Below are positions 14,090-32,010 of a stretch of 64,000 nt of DNA, in pieces. Made by a program: the position numbers and the translations under genes. The notes under the pieces are model-generated. The model did not search any database and was not told the origin of the DNA. It saw nothing but the letters and a program-made list of their open reading frames with translations. How positions within the stretch are numbered: position 1 is the first letter of the stretch; every line of letters starts with the position of its first letter. The DNA comes from Callaeas wilsoni (lineage: Eukaryota > Chordata > Aves > Passeriformes > Callaeidae): NCBI GenBank assembly GCA_013398955.1, contig VWPU01004989.1, forward strand, positions 434,001 to 498,000. The letters run 5' to 3'.

Positions 14090-14235
14090 ATGCACACAAA
14101 TATCTTAAGGGCTGGTGCCAAGAGGATGGGGCCAGACTGTTCAGTGGTGCCCAGAGACAGGACAAGGGGCAACAAACAGAAACTGAAACAGGAAATTCAA
14201 TCTGAATATGATGAAAAACTGCTTTCCTGTGAGCA
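14090..14235 (+). mobile_element. CR1 LINE, left half of an interrupted copy (ORF2 C-terminus)
   Basis: The sequence from aaatatcttaagggctggtg through gccaagaggatggggccag and gacaggacaaggggcaacaa matches the CR1 ORF2 C-terminal coding region in plus orientation; translation includes AGAKRMGPD and a degenerate ATGQEAT-type segment. It breaks off at tcctgtgagca. The expected continuation (acaggctgcccagagaggtt-like) resumes at 15101 after an insertion. Confidence 0.9.
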
Positions 14236-15100
14236 TGTGTCAGAGACTGAAATGTTACAGTTAACTGCTTAACCATTGTTATGAAGGATTTTTTGCCCAG
14301 TATGGCAAAACTGTACAAAGAACCTTCGACCACTGAAGTCCACCCCCCCAAGAATATGTCTCCTGACTGGAACTTTGGACTGTGAGTTAAGCCGCCTAAG
14401 GGAACCTGAGATAAGATAAAGGTGACACTATTGTTCAATTATCTCAGGTCTAGGGAGAAGTAAACAGGGCTGGGGGAGAAGAATGTATTCACAAGAAAGC
14501 CAAACCCAGCAGCTGTCCTGAAAATCGGTTCTGGCTGGGTTCGGGGTGGGGGAGGCCACAGCCTGCAGGCTCATCTGCTGAGGCCAGGTTTGCACACACT
14601 GCCCCTCAGACAGGGGAAGGAAGAGAGCTTTGAGTGTGTGGGGTAACCTCTGGTCAGAGGGAGTGGACACACATCCTTCCTTACACAAACTGGCTCAGCT
14701 GTAAAACCTCCTCCCCTTGGAAAGGCCACATCCATTGGACAGTCATGTGAAAGTGTCAAACTTGTCTCTCTCAGAGGAGGCACCTGGGGGTTCTCACCTT
14801 GCATGAACATGTATTAATCCACTGAACTCTGTTTTATGGGACCCCCACCAACAAGAAGACCAGAAGAAGAGGATCAATGGGACACCATCAGGTTCCATGG
14901 TGATATATTCTATTTAATCTGTCCCTCTGTCACTATTTTTCTCTCCCCATCCCACCTTTTTCTATTTCTCTCTATCTGTTTGTTTCTACCTCATATTTAC
15001 TGTTAAATAAAATCCATACTATTGACTTATGTGTACGGTCTCATTTGGACCTTAGTTCAGGCAGAAACATCTCTCTAAAAATTTTAATTAAATCGGATCA
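14236..15100 (+). mobile_element. Probable solo LTR of an endogenous retrovirus inserted in CR1
   Basis: About 865 bp separate the two halves of a CR1 copy. The insert starts TGTGTCAG and ends GGATCA, the TG...CA ends of an LTR. It is flanked by a probable 5-bp target duplication with one mismatch (GAGCA on the left at 14231-14235, TAGCA on the right at 15101-15105). An AATAAA at 15006-15011 about 90 bp before the right end suits a plus-strand poly(A) signal and short U5; TATA-like sequence lies near 14903. There is no retroviral coding sequence inside, hence solo LTR. The family was not identified, and a 5-bp duplication would suit ERVL or ERV1 types. The left edge is uncertain by some 15 bases, since TGTTACAG at 14253 could also be the start. 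Confidence 0.6.
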
Positions 15101-15267
15101 TAGCAGGGTAACAGACCATAGCAACAGGCTGCGCAGAGAAGTTGTGGAACCTCCTTCTCTGGAGATATTCAAGACCTGCCTGGACATGATCCTGTATAAC
15201 CTGCTCCAGGTGAACCTAGATGGTCTTCAGAGGTCTCGTCCCACACCAACAATTCTCTGATTCTATG
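15101..15267 (+). mobile_element. CR1 LINE, right half of the interrupted copy with 3' end
   Basis: From gggtaacagaccatagcaac the CR1 text resumes: aggctgcgcagagaagttgt, cttctctggagatattcaag, cctggacatgatcctgtata, and finally the terminal attctctgattctatg. It is the natural continuation of the fragment ending at 14235, in the same orientation. The CR1 is therefore older than the LTR insertion. Confidence 0.93.
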
Positions 15268-15390
15268 TATTTTAGCTCAACAAGGAGAAAGGGAACAAAT
15301 GTAAAATCCAGGTTTAACAACTAAACCTTTTTAACACAACAGAATGACATTTGCGGAATTATATACAGATATAAATAAATCTGTTTTTAT

Positions 15391-15420
15391 TTCAGAAGCC
15401 AGATTTCACTGGCTTCTGAA
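15391..15420. repeat. Perfect 12-bp inverted repeat, 6-nt loop
   Basis: ttcagaagccag (15391-15402), loop atttca, then ctggcttctgaa (15409-15420), an exact reverse complement. It lies about 120 bases after the CR1 end at 15267. Function unknown. Confidence 0.85.
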
Positions 15421-15969
15421 CTGCAACATGAGACTCTATTTGAAAATTAGAAATAAAATAAGGCCCTTAGAATTTTATTTAGATATTATGACCCTGATAC
15501 AGGAGAATAGCTTTTAGGCAGACAAAAGAACAATATCCAAACTGAGTCCTCCTGCTAAGACACTTTCCAAAAGTTCCAGAAGCTGTCCAATAGGTTGTAA
15601 ATTATTTGTTAGAGGAATTCAGGGAAGTATTCACACTTACACTTAAATCTTGAGTTCTCACTTTTTGAAAGGAATGGGCTCTGAAGGGTGTTTCAGAGAA
15701 CCTAGAAGAGATGCCTAAAACTAGATGTTGTGGAAAATTCCCTGAGTTTTCAGTTAGTTTTGAAAAGCACCACTATTTTGTAAAACTCCCTTAAATAAAT
15801 TATAAGCACTTAAAATACACTAAAATGATCTACGTAAGCTATTTCAACAGTGATGACCTTGCATCATCTTTCATCCAAGTCTCTTGTACCTCTACACACA
15901 TGTGCATACATATATATATTGTCTTCTAAAATGATTACAAATTTTACAAATTTGCATTGAGTCTTTTAT

Positions 15970-16029
15970 GGCTGGATTCACGATCTCAAAGGCCTTTTCC
16001 CAACCAAATAATTCTATCATTCTATGATT
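15970..16029 (+). mobile_element. CR1 LINE 3' tail, plus strand
   Basis: ggctggattcacgatctcaa, then aggccttttcccaaccaaat and attctatcattctatgattc form the last 60 bases of CR1 with its octamer-like terminal repeat. Confidence 0.9.
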
Positions 16030-16676
16030 CGAAATCTCTACAGCAGAGGAAGACTGCCCCAGTGAGCCTTAAAACAGTAAATTCCCTCAGCCCCCCAATG
16101 AACAGAATTCAATTTTTTGTTCAGAAAGAAACTTTATAAAGACAAACTTAAACAAAGAAAATATTTTTCTGTGGATACTCCCCAGAACAGCTGACTGCTT
16201 CTGAATGTTTCCTTGGCACCTGTATGATTAAAGAACAGCTGTTCTAAAATATGACATTGTACAAGCAATTACTTAACATTGTTGTTGTGTAAATTTAGTG
16301 AAGAGTGTCAAGAGAGAAGGACACATTCTTTATACATCATCACAGAAAATTAATACAGATGAAAGTTAGATTAACATATGCCCTGAATGATATAGAAATA
16401 CTCTCTTCATGGGATGTGCTTTTTCAGGCACAAACCGAACAATCTGAATACGTGAAAACTTTTTAGTCAGATTATGGGGTATGTAGTAGATACCAGCACA
16501 CAGATGGGACAGTCATTGCTGATTGTATGGAATGTGTATTGGAAAGTCTAAGGGACAGTGCAAAAAAGCTTAATACTGGCACTAGAATATATGTCTTCCA
16601 TACATGAAACCAGATGTTGACTTTGAAGATAGAATTGGTCCTAATCCTGCCATTACAGTAATTTTACACATCTGGG

Positions 16677-16725
16677 TAGAATGGTTTGTGGTGTAAGGGA
16701 CCTTAAAGATCATCTGGTTTCACAC
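16677..16725 (-). mobile_element. CR1 LINE 3' tail, minus strand
   Basis: gtagaatggtttgtggtgta followed by agggaccttaaagatcatct is the reverse complement of the CR1 terminus, slightly decayed. Only about 50 bases remain recognisable. Confidence 0.85.
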
Positions 16726-17720
16726 AGATACTGTTAAGGATCAGACTGTAATTATAACATGATATTGACTCATTATATTTGACTTATAAAAATGATATTA
16801 TCTTAAAATGTTAAATTTTGAGAAAATATAGTGTAAAGGATACTGTAAGCGGTTCAGATTTTCTTTTCAATTGTATTCTTGTTTGATAGTCCCAGATATA
16901 TTTCTCCAAGGAAAAAAGACAGGAGAAAATGAAGTTGTCATACTAGTGGAGAAAAATCTGCTTGGTTTCTCCACCACAGAAAGCTGATTTCAGGGTCTTG
17001 CATATAAACGTGTCATGACCATCCAGTATATCTCAAGATAATCCAAACATTGGTTCCAAAGCCATCAGAAGACCCAAACACAGCCTGTTCTACATTTCAT
17101 GTCAAATTCCAAGCCTGGAAACTTGAACCATAACGTACATGCAGAGCTTTCCTGCACATAAGGATTCACATTCTCAGAGTAACCCAGTAGACTCTTGTTT
17201 ACCAGCATTAAGTATTTATATAGAGACAGAAAATGACATATCCTCAAAAGGTTTATTTGTGTAAACTCATCTGATATCTCCCTTCAAAATTTTGTAACAA
17301 TTTTCCTGTTTACTACTCCTATATTACATGTCTGTAGGGGAATAATCCTCTTTAAAGACAGTGTATTCAGTATACTCAATGAATAAAAATGTTTCTAGAA
17401 AGGGAGAAGGTTTTGGGGAGTGAGCACAGGCAACTGCAGCAATGCCATTGGCTTGCTGTGGCACAGCATGCTGCTCCATGATGCATGATAGGAGTCTCCA
17501 GGTGACTAAACAGTCCTTCTCTTCCTTCCTGATCACAGCCGCATCTAACGCCTATTGTTTTCCTGTTCAACTCCAAGGAAAAGTTTATTTAAGACATTCT
17601 CTATGACATGATATACATTTAGGCAAATGAAAAATTCAGAATATAACTGCAAGCCCAGAAAATGATATTTTAAATATGTAAACACGAACAAAAATATTTA
17701 TTACCATGTGCTACATTAAT

Positions 17721-17741
17721 TGAGCACTTAAAAAGTGCTCA
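17721..17741. repeat. Perfect 9-bp inverted repeat, 3-nt loop
   Basis: tgagcactt, aaa, aagtgctca. A short hairpin in AT-rich intron. Confidence 0.8.
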
Positions 17742-20331
17742 GGAAAATTCTGATCAACAGATCCGAGAGTATATGGCATAACAATTTATTTCATACTATT
17801 TTTATGTTTTGGTAAAAACTGTGGCATGCAAATATAATCACTCTCTTTTCCTAGGCATAAGGATAAAGAAATCAAGCAGAATGCATTACTGAGTGCACAT
17901 AACAGCTCTACTGGAGGAATTTGAAACCAAGAATATAAAACTGGAAAAGTAGGTCTGATTCCAGTATTAGGGAAATGTCAGCATTTACTCATGATAGGAA
18001 CAAGTAACAGAAGGATAAGCATACTCTTGGTGGTTTTTTCAGTCCTAACATCTTACAATATTTTCCTAACAAAGAAGTATAGGAAATCTTAAACTTCTGA
18101 AACAGAAATTGGCTAAAGAAACAGTTGATTGGTGGGACAGTTATCTAAAGGAAGATAACATTACCATAAATGAAAATATTAAAAAGTTTGGAATTTGAAA
18201 CTGTAAAATCAACTACATAACTTTTAGAAAAATATAACATTTTTTGCAGTCTTCTTCTTTCCTTCGCAACATAAAATCTGAATGTATTTAAGAAAATTAC
18301 CCTGGGTACTTACTCATGGAAAATTAAAAATAAATTTGGCATAGTGAGTACAAGACCAGGCCCAAAAAAGACCCCCACCATTTTCCTTTTCTTAGAAAAA
18401 ACTCAAGCCATACTATTTGCCAAATACAAATATAAATATTTTTAAGTGATCAGTATGAGGGAAACCACATGTTATATCATTGCAACTCTGGAACTTGTCC
18501 CTCCATGGCTGCTTCAAGGACAGACAAGATTCACAGCCAAGGTGATGGGGGAATGCGGGCAAAAATGAAGGCAGCCGTTTGCTGTGATGGAGCTGACAGC
18601 ACAGAGAAGAAATAGGCACAACTCTGCTATTGCAATGATTTCTGCACCCATGTCCTAGTGAACTATCAGAACTACTGGCACCTTGGCAATCAGAGAATTT
18701 TTTTTTTCCTTTAGACCCTGGCAGAAGGCCAAGGAATGTTATCTCCTGAATTCTAACAGATATGGTATTAACATTTTAGATTGCAGTGACAGATACTGAT
18801 ACAAAAGTGTTTGAGTGACTGTTCTATTTTATCTTCAAGCAAATGGCAATTTTTGGATTAGGTCCTGATCCTGATGACTGAAACTTCCAAATCATGCTCA
18901 AGCTAGATAAGAACATCTAATATCTTTCTTCCCCATGCCTGCTAAAATAACTATCATCTTCCTTTGTTTCTATACTTAAACATTAATCACACTTAGAATT
19001 AAGTTAGTGAAAGCTGCACACAAAGCATTCTCATTGTAAAGAATCTATGTCTGGGCCAAACTTCCACAAGAGATAAGATGGTCCTTGTTTGAGACAGCAA
19101 ATATGACAGGACAGTTTGATGAAGCAGGACTGACAGAACAATAATACATGAGTGGATATGTCCATCTAATATTTTGACATACCCTACTCACAGTTTCCAG
19201 CCTCACCTAGTAGCTCCTAAGGCATCCACACACATTCCTCTGCATTCCTGCAACTTCCCTCATTTAAATATTAGACATTTTTTTCTAATTACAGTACAGA
19301 ACGTAGGAATATGCAGAACAACTCTTCTGTCCTTTGACAGGTCCACACAACCAGAAGGTGAATTTTTAAAAAATTCAATTTATCCACAGAGTCAGATCCC
19401 TCACCAAATGTTACGGTACAGGTGGTTCAAAAAAGCGCAAACTGAGAAAAAAACAGTGCTGCATCTGCTTACCATTTATATTAGAGCCTCCACAGTGGAA
19501 CTGGGAGACCTGAATTTGGTGCCCTCTGTAGCTCACAGTTCAAACCACATATCTTATGTCCCCAAAGAATGGCATTATCTCCAGTCGGGCTCACTCAGAA
19601 GGAAAACAGGAGGGAGCATGCAGCTATCTAGTGGTTACTTAGGTGGAAGAAGAGATGTCTTATATCTGGTTTCTGTCCTCTGCACTGAGGTTACTTTCTG
19701 GTTTTAAAATTGAATACAAACACCCTCTATTTCCGCGTTATGAATGCTGTTTTCTACGTGGTGTAAAATCCTCAACAGAAAGGATGAATGTAAATCCATA
19801 TTAAACCACTATAACCGCATGATGAAGGTATTTCTACAGAACGTTTGAATACTTCCGAGATCTGCTTTGTAACCATTAGGGCTATTCTCTATTCTTATCT
19901 AGACAGAGTCTCAAAACACTAGGAATATAGGAATATATTCTTGCTTCTCATAGTCATACCCATTCCCAAACTCCAGGTACGTGTGGCACAGGCTACATCA
20001 CAACACTGGTGCCAGCAGCGTTCCTGCCTCAGCAAGGCAGCTGAGGAAGGCAGACTCCTCCAGGAAGGGTGACCTAACCACCAGCTTTAGAGGCTCAGTG
20101 ACTCCTTCATTCAGCTGGGTTTTGGAACAGCTCCTCCTCTGCAAGGAGAAACCAAAATTCATTAATTCCTTGCGAATAGAAAGACATTCCTTCAGATTTC
20201 TAATTAATGCAAATTCACAGACAAGTAGGAGAAGCAATTCTGCATCACATACGGTAGTTTAGTTTATCTATATGATAGGCACCAGATGAATAAGTTCGGC
20301 TTCTGAGTGACTTTTTTTAAGTGAAAATAAA

Positions 20332-20353
20332 TTATCATGGCTTTTCATGATAA
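20332..20353. repeat. Perfect 8-bp inverted repeat, 6-nt loop
   Basis: ttatcatg (20332-20339), then gctttt, then catgataa (20346-20353). Probably chance. Confidence 0.7.
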
Positions 20354-23145
20354 GTCAAAAAATACTTAATTACTTATCTACCTAGAGCTCTTTCTGGTTC
20401 CATAACAAATTCCTTCTGGCATGCAAGCATTCATCATTAGCCATATTTTTAAATTACGTCTTATTTCTTCCAGGATTTAAAATAAACATTGAACTTATAG
20501 TTTTGTATTTTGAGAAATATTTAACTATTCAATTCAAATGCACTCTTCATTTAATTAGAATATTTTATTGCATTATCAATGTAAAAAACCCTTAGTGATC
20601 ACAAAAAGTTCACATATTTATGTATTTTGAAAGAGTTCTTCATTTTAGGGTAGAAATTTTGTGTCACAGTAGCCTCTTGTCTAGAAAGGAGTGCTTGTAA
20701 GGGGGTATCAGTATATTTTTTTCTCAAAAGGACCAGTCCAACTCTTGACACCTTAAACATGGGCTGTGATACAATGGTCATCAAATCAATTCATGCTCCC
20801 TATGACAGAAATAGAAAACGGAGTGATGCTGAACTGATACCTGTCTGCCATATCTGCCAGCAAACACTATATATTTTTACAGGTTTGTTTGTTTTCCAAG
20901 GGCTAGCAATGTGTAGGAGGATCAGGATTAGTCTTTATCAGTTTTTCAACTCATACACTTGACAACATCCTTTTGGAGATTGATATGCCTCTTTTCTCAT
21001 ATGTAGCTACTGCAGCACAAATGCTTCTGGTACCGTGAGCTGATTCTCAGGTGCGTGTGCTTGGGTAAGGCACCCATCACCATGGTATCAGGGTCGACAG
21101 CAAAATGAAAAAAAAAAGCAGAGTTACTGGGAGTTTTTTACAGAAGACAAGATAAATGGAATATAAGTATGTGCACATCCAGGAATCATGCTGGAGAACT
21201 CATAATCCTGTGTGCAAGAAACAAAAAAAGCAAGCTTTGTGTTGTTTTAAACACTGTTTAACATTCTTAGCTCTTGGACTTGCCGTCCAGAATGGTGAAA
21301 CTTCAACCATCAGTCAAGATAATGGGAGCAGAAATGTCTTCAAACCAGACTTCTCAAGAGAAAGAAGGATGGATTTGGCACCCACACACATCACACTGAA
21401 AAGATGTAATCTGAAATCCCAGCTTGTAACCCTGTTGCTCAATCGGTCCTGAGAGTCTGGTTTCCCATGCCCTGCCTTGGCCTCTATTTATTCTTGCTGC
21501 TGACTTGGAAGTTTTCATTTGTGCCATATCCATGAAATAAGTGCAACAAGCCTAGAGAGAGCCTGTCAGAGTCATCTGTTTATATTCCTCCTGAAGTCTG
21601 CCTGGAGACCAGAATGCTCATTAAACAATTTTTCACACACTGATGATCTTTTTCTTCTTTTACTTTTTCTTTTCTTTAACAATAGCTTTCTGAAAAAGAG
21701 ATGGGATTGAAAGTTAGTGCAACTAGTGAATAATATGAGTAAGTCAATAGGAAGGTAAAGATTTTTTTTAAAATGCAGATTATTGATTTTTGGAATTGTA
21801 GGGGCTCCTTCAAAGTCATTAGGGTTTGTCATGTCAATATGTTAGTAAGGACTTCTATAAATGAAGATTAATGATGCTAGGGATAATTAGTGCTGAAAAA
21901 ACTCACACGTTTTTCAGTATTTGGAAACTCCATGCAAAGGTGAACAGCATCAAGTTCTCCTTCAATGTACCTTAGCTCTATTTTTGCCATGAGAGCAGGG
22001 GGAAGATTTTCCGTGGCACAATGAGAATTTAAACTCCCAGTATCTTTGGAAATCAATTGTAATTGAGCTGCATAACTCTGATTTTTTCTTTTTTTAAAAA
22101 TGCCTCATATACAGTGAGTGTAGCTGATTTACTAAATTCACAAGCCAAAATCTTTCTGAATATTTTTTCTTTCCATAAGAAAGTGAACAGGTAAAGTAGC
22201 TGCTTTTCCAAATTAAACAGTCAAGTCATGCTTCTCGTTATTATTTTTCCCTGCAAGACTTCTTCATATATTTTGTTAAAGGCATGAAAAGATACAAATT
22301 AATGAAAAAGAAGCTTTTTGCTAGCTTGCAGGAATTTAAAGAAGTCCCTACAGTTAATAATCTGATTTTTAAGGGGGGCCCATGCACTTTTCTTTTTTTA
22401 TCTAAAAAAATTAAATATTCCATAAGTTATCTCTGCTCTAAGGCTGAGGCTCAAATGAAAAACACTGAACAGATAATTAATAGAATAGTTCTGCTGGGGT
22501 TTCCCTTGCACTGAAAAGCTACAATTGGTGGTGGATGTTTTTATGCTGTTATGAAGCACTAAATCCCGAAACTGTCCTTATGATTATAATTTGCTTCTAT
22601 GAAATAAGTGGAGATGCGTTTTACTCATCAGATTTCCAAAAGGTGCAGCAAGCATACTTTGGCAAACTTTGAATTCCATAGAAGCAAACACAGCTTGACC
22701 AGGACTTGAGTATGGAATCAAAATGGTCTGGATATTGGCTTTTCGGATGTTTAAAGAAAAATAATCAGAGCAAAAGAATTCTGAATGCAGGCTAGGATAT
22801 CTTGACTCTTTTCTAATAGACAACCAAACTGCAAAGCCACAGCAGAAATCCATATTCTGGTTTGGAGGAGGAACAAGGCTGAGCGAAGGGTATCAGCACA
22901 GTTCTTGTCTGGCATGATGCCCACCTTTGGTGGCCTGCAGGACCACATCAGATTCTGTTTTGTCTGCAGTCAAATCGCAACTTGCAAAAGACTTTGCAGA
23001 AAGTGTCTCTGCATCCTGAAGTCCTTAATCAGTGGGGCATTTTGAAGAAAGATATCTTCACAGAGCAGAAAAATATCTAGCAGCTTGATATATAAAAATA
23101 CCTGCTCGTGAAACCCTATCAACAGAGTGAACATTATAAAATTTA

Positions 23146-23211
23146 CGTGGAACCAGAGAAGTTAACTGACTGGGTTTTCGTGGAACCAGAGAAATTAACT
23201 GACTAGGCTTT
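23146..23211 (+). repeat. 33-bp tandem duplication, two copies
   Basis: The unit starting cgtggaaccagagaagttaa at 23146 is repeated directly at 23179, with three differences in 33 bases. There are exactly two adjacent copies. A local slippage or repair duplication; it contains no known motif. Confidence 0.9.
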
Positions 23212-24076
23212 TTGGAATCCTTCCTCTGGGTTTAACACCTTAGCTTGTGGTGATGTTCATTTCCCACTCTTACTTCATCCAGGTTGTTAGAGTTTATCCT
23301 GATCTTGTATAAGCAGATAAACAGCCAACAGACACTATACGATGATGAGAAATGGAGTCCAAAATCCTATTATACTGCAGATCACATTTCAAGTTATGTT
23401 AGCCTATAAGAAAGCATTAGTTTGTGAATCTGGAGAGCTTGTTCCTTGTGTTAGGGTTAACAGAAACACGCGTGCAAAAGAAAGACCTTTTTGCAATATT
23501 AAATAATCCATCACAGCTTGTGCTGGTGTGTATACATATATATTAAGGGCTGGAATGACCAAGAGGAAACAAATCTCACATTGTCACAAGTTACTAAAGT
23601 TCCTGGTCAGGTGTTAGGAGCAAAGCTTGAAATCAGACAACACTGCAAAGCAGCAGTCTTCTTTTGATGATGAAACAATGTCATTCAATCCACATTATCC
23701 AGAAAGTTAGTCTTGGTAGATAACCGCACACAGAAGAATCATATATGTTACTAAAAATTGTTTCTTTCTAGGGTTCATTCTAAGAATTCATTTGCATCAT
23801 ATATATCTGCTGATATAACTATTTTTATGAGACAAGAAGTATTCACTTTTTTTTTATTTTACCACCCTTTAGTAGCATTTTTTCAACCATACCATCACTA
23901 CAAAATGACATAAAATCAAAGAATGCTGAAAACGGCAGTGAAATACTTAAACTTTCAATAAATTAGTAAAAGTCTATCCATTGAAAACTCTCACTCTTTG
24001 ATACTGATTAGTGAACCAGTATCAGGAGACACAAATATGCATGAGGAGAAAAGATCGCATAGACCTTCTGAATTTA

Positions 24077-31214
<7,138 letters not shown>

Positions 31215-32010
31215 TTAGTGGAGAATGGGAACTGAAGTGCCCATATGTAAAAGCAAGGACAAAAATGATCTGGGCGAGTGTAAGCCTATTAGTCTGACCT
31301 CTTCAGTTTGCAAGAGCTTTGAAAGCTTTGAAGAAAAAGATAATTAAAGACAGAGAAGTAAATAGAACATAGGATAAAACGAAGCAGTGCTACCAAAGGT
31401 AGCTCGTGCCAGACTAACTTGACAGCTCTTTTAGATAACGGATTTTCCAGACAAAGAAATGAAGTAGATATAATTTGTCTGCTTTTAGATAAAGCATTTT
31501 CTACAGTGTCACTACAGAACTTCTACATTAATCCGAAGACCCTGTGGATTACAAGAATTGAAACGTGAATCCAGGCGCAGTAACAGCATGTAGTACAGAA
31601 AGGGAGTAGCAGGGATTAATAGCATTTCTGCTACAAGTTGGGAACTCTTCATCTGAAACATATGTAAAAACAATTAATTTATTTAATGTGATCACCAAGA
31701 GCACATCAGTATCAATATGACACAAGATGGCTGTTAAAAAGGCAAATCCTATAAATTATTAAATGATATATTTCTAATAAAGACACGGAAGGACAAGTAT
31801 GAAGTTTCTTAAACTATCATTCAGAATAATCAATACAATTCTGGCCAGTCATTTTTATAAAAGTGAAACTGAACCCACAAAAAATATGGGGACAGTCTTC
31901 TAGTCAGAGAAATAAAGTCTCTACCACAGGAGGAGTTTTAAAGAGCTTGGCTTGTGAAGCAAAGGAAAGGCTTAAGGGAAACAGAGAAATCAAAGTGAAA
32001 TAAACACAGT
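31215..32010 (+). mobile_element. Old LINE (CR1/L3-like) reverse transcriptase remnant, plus strand
   Basis: In one frame near 31266 the translation reads KNDLGECKPISLTSSVCKSF, like the RT segment N.lg.yRPISLTSvpgK. Further on, TKGSSCQTNLTALLD and VDIICLLLDKAFSTVS match the kGrScqTNL...vDviylDFsKAFDtVsH region just before the catalytic motif. Stops and frameshifts interrupt the frame. A second segment, about 31850-32010, resembles the C-terminal part (a degenerate aattctggccagtcattttt for the QFWA segment and gagcttggcttgtgaagcaa later). The middle is hard to recognise. It is much more decayed than the CR1 copies. Confidence 0.72.

Noticed and set aside
14236..15100. Full endogenous retrovirus inside the split CR1
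   Set aside because: The insert is only about 865 bp and contains no gag, pol or env coding trace; it fits a solo LTR only.
19174..19707. Longest open frame of the window, 177 codons on the plus strand
   Set aside because: No recognisable domain, signal peptide or repeat. In 64 kb of six-frame sequence one frame of this length is not surprising. No splice or promoter context was seen.
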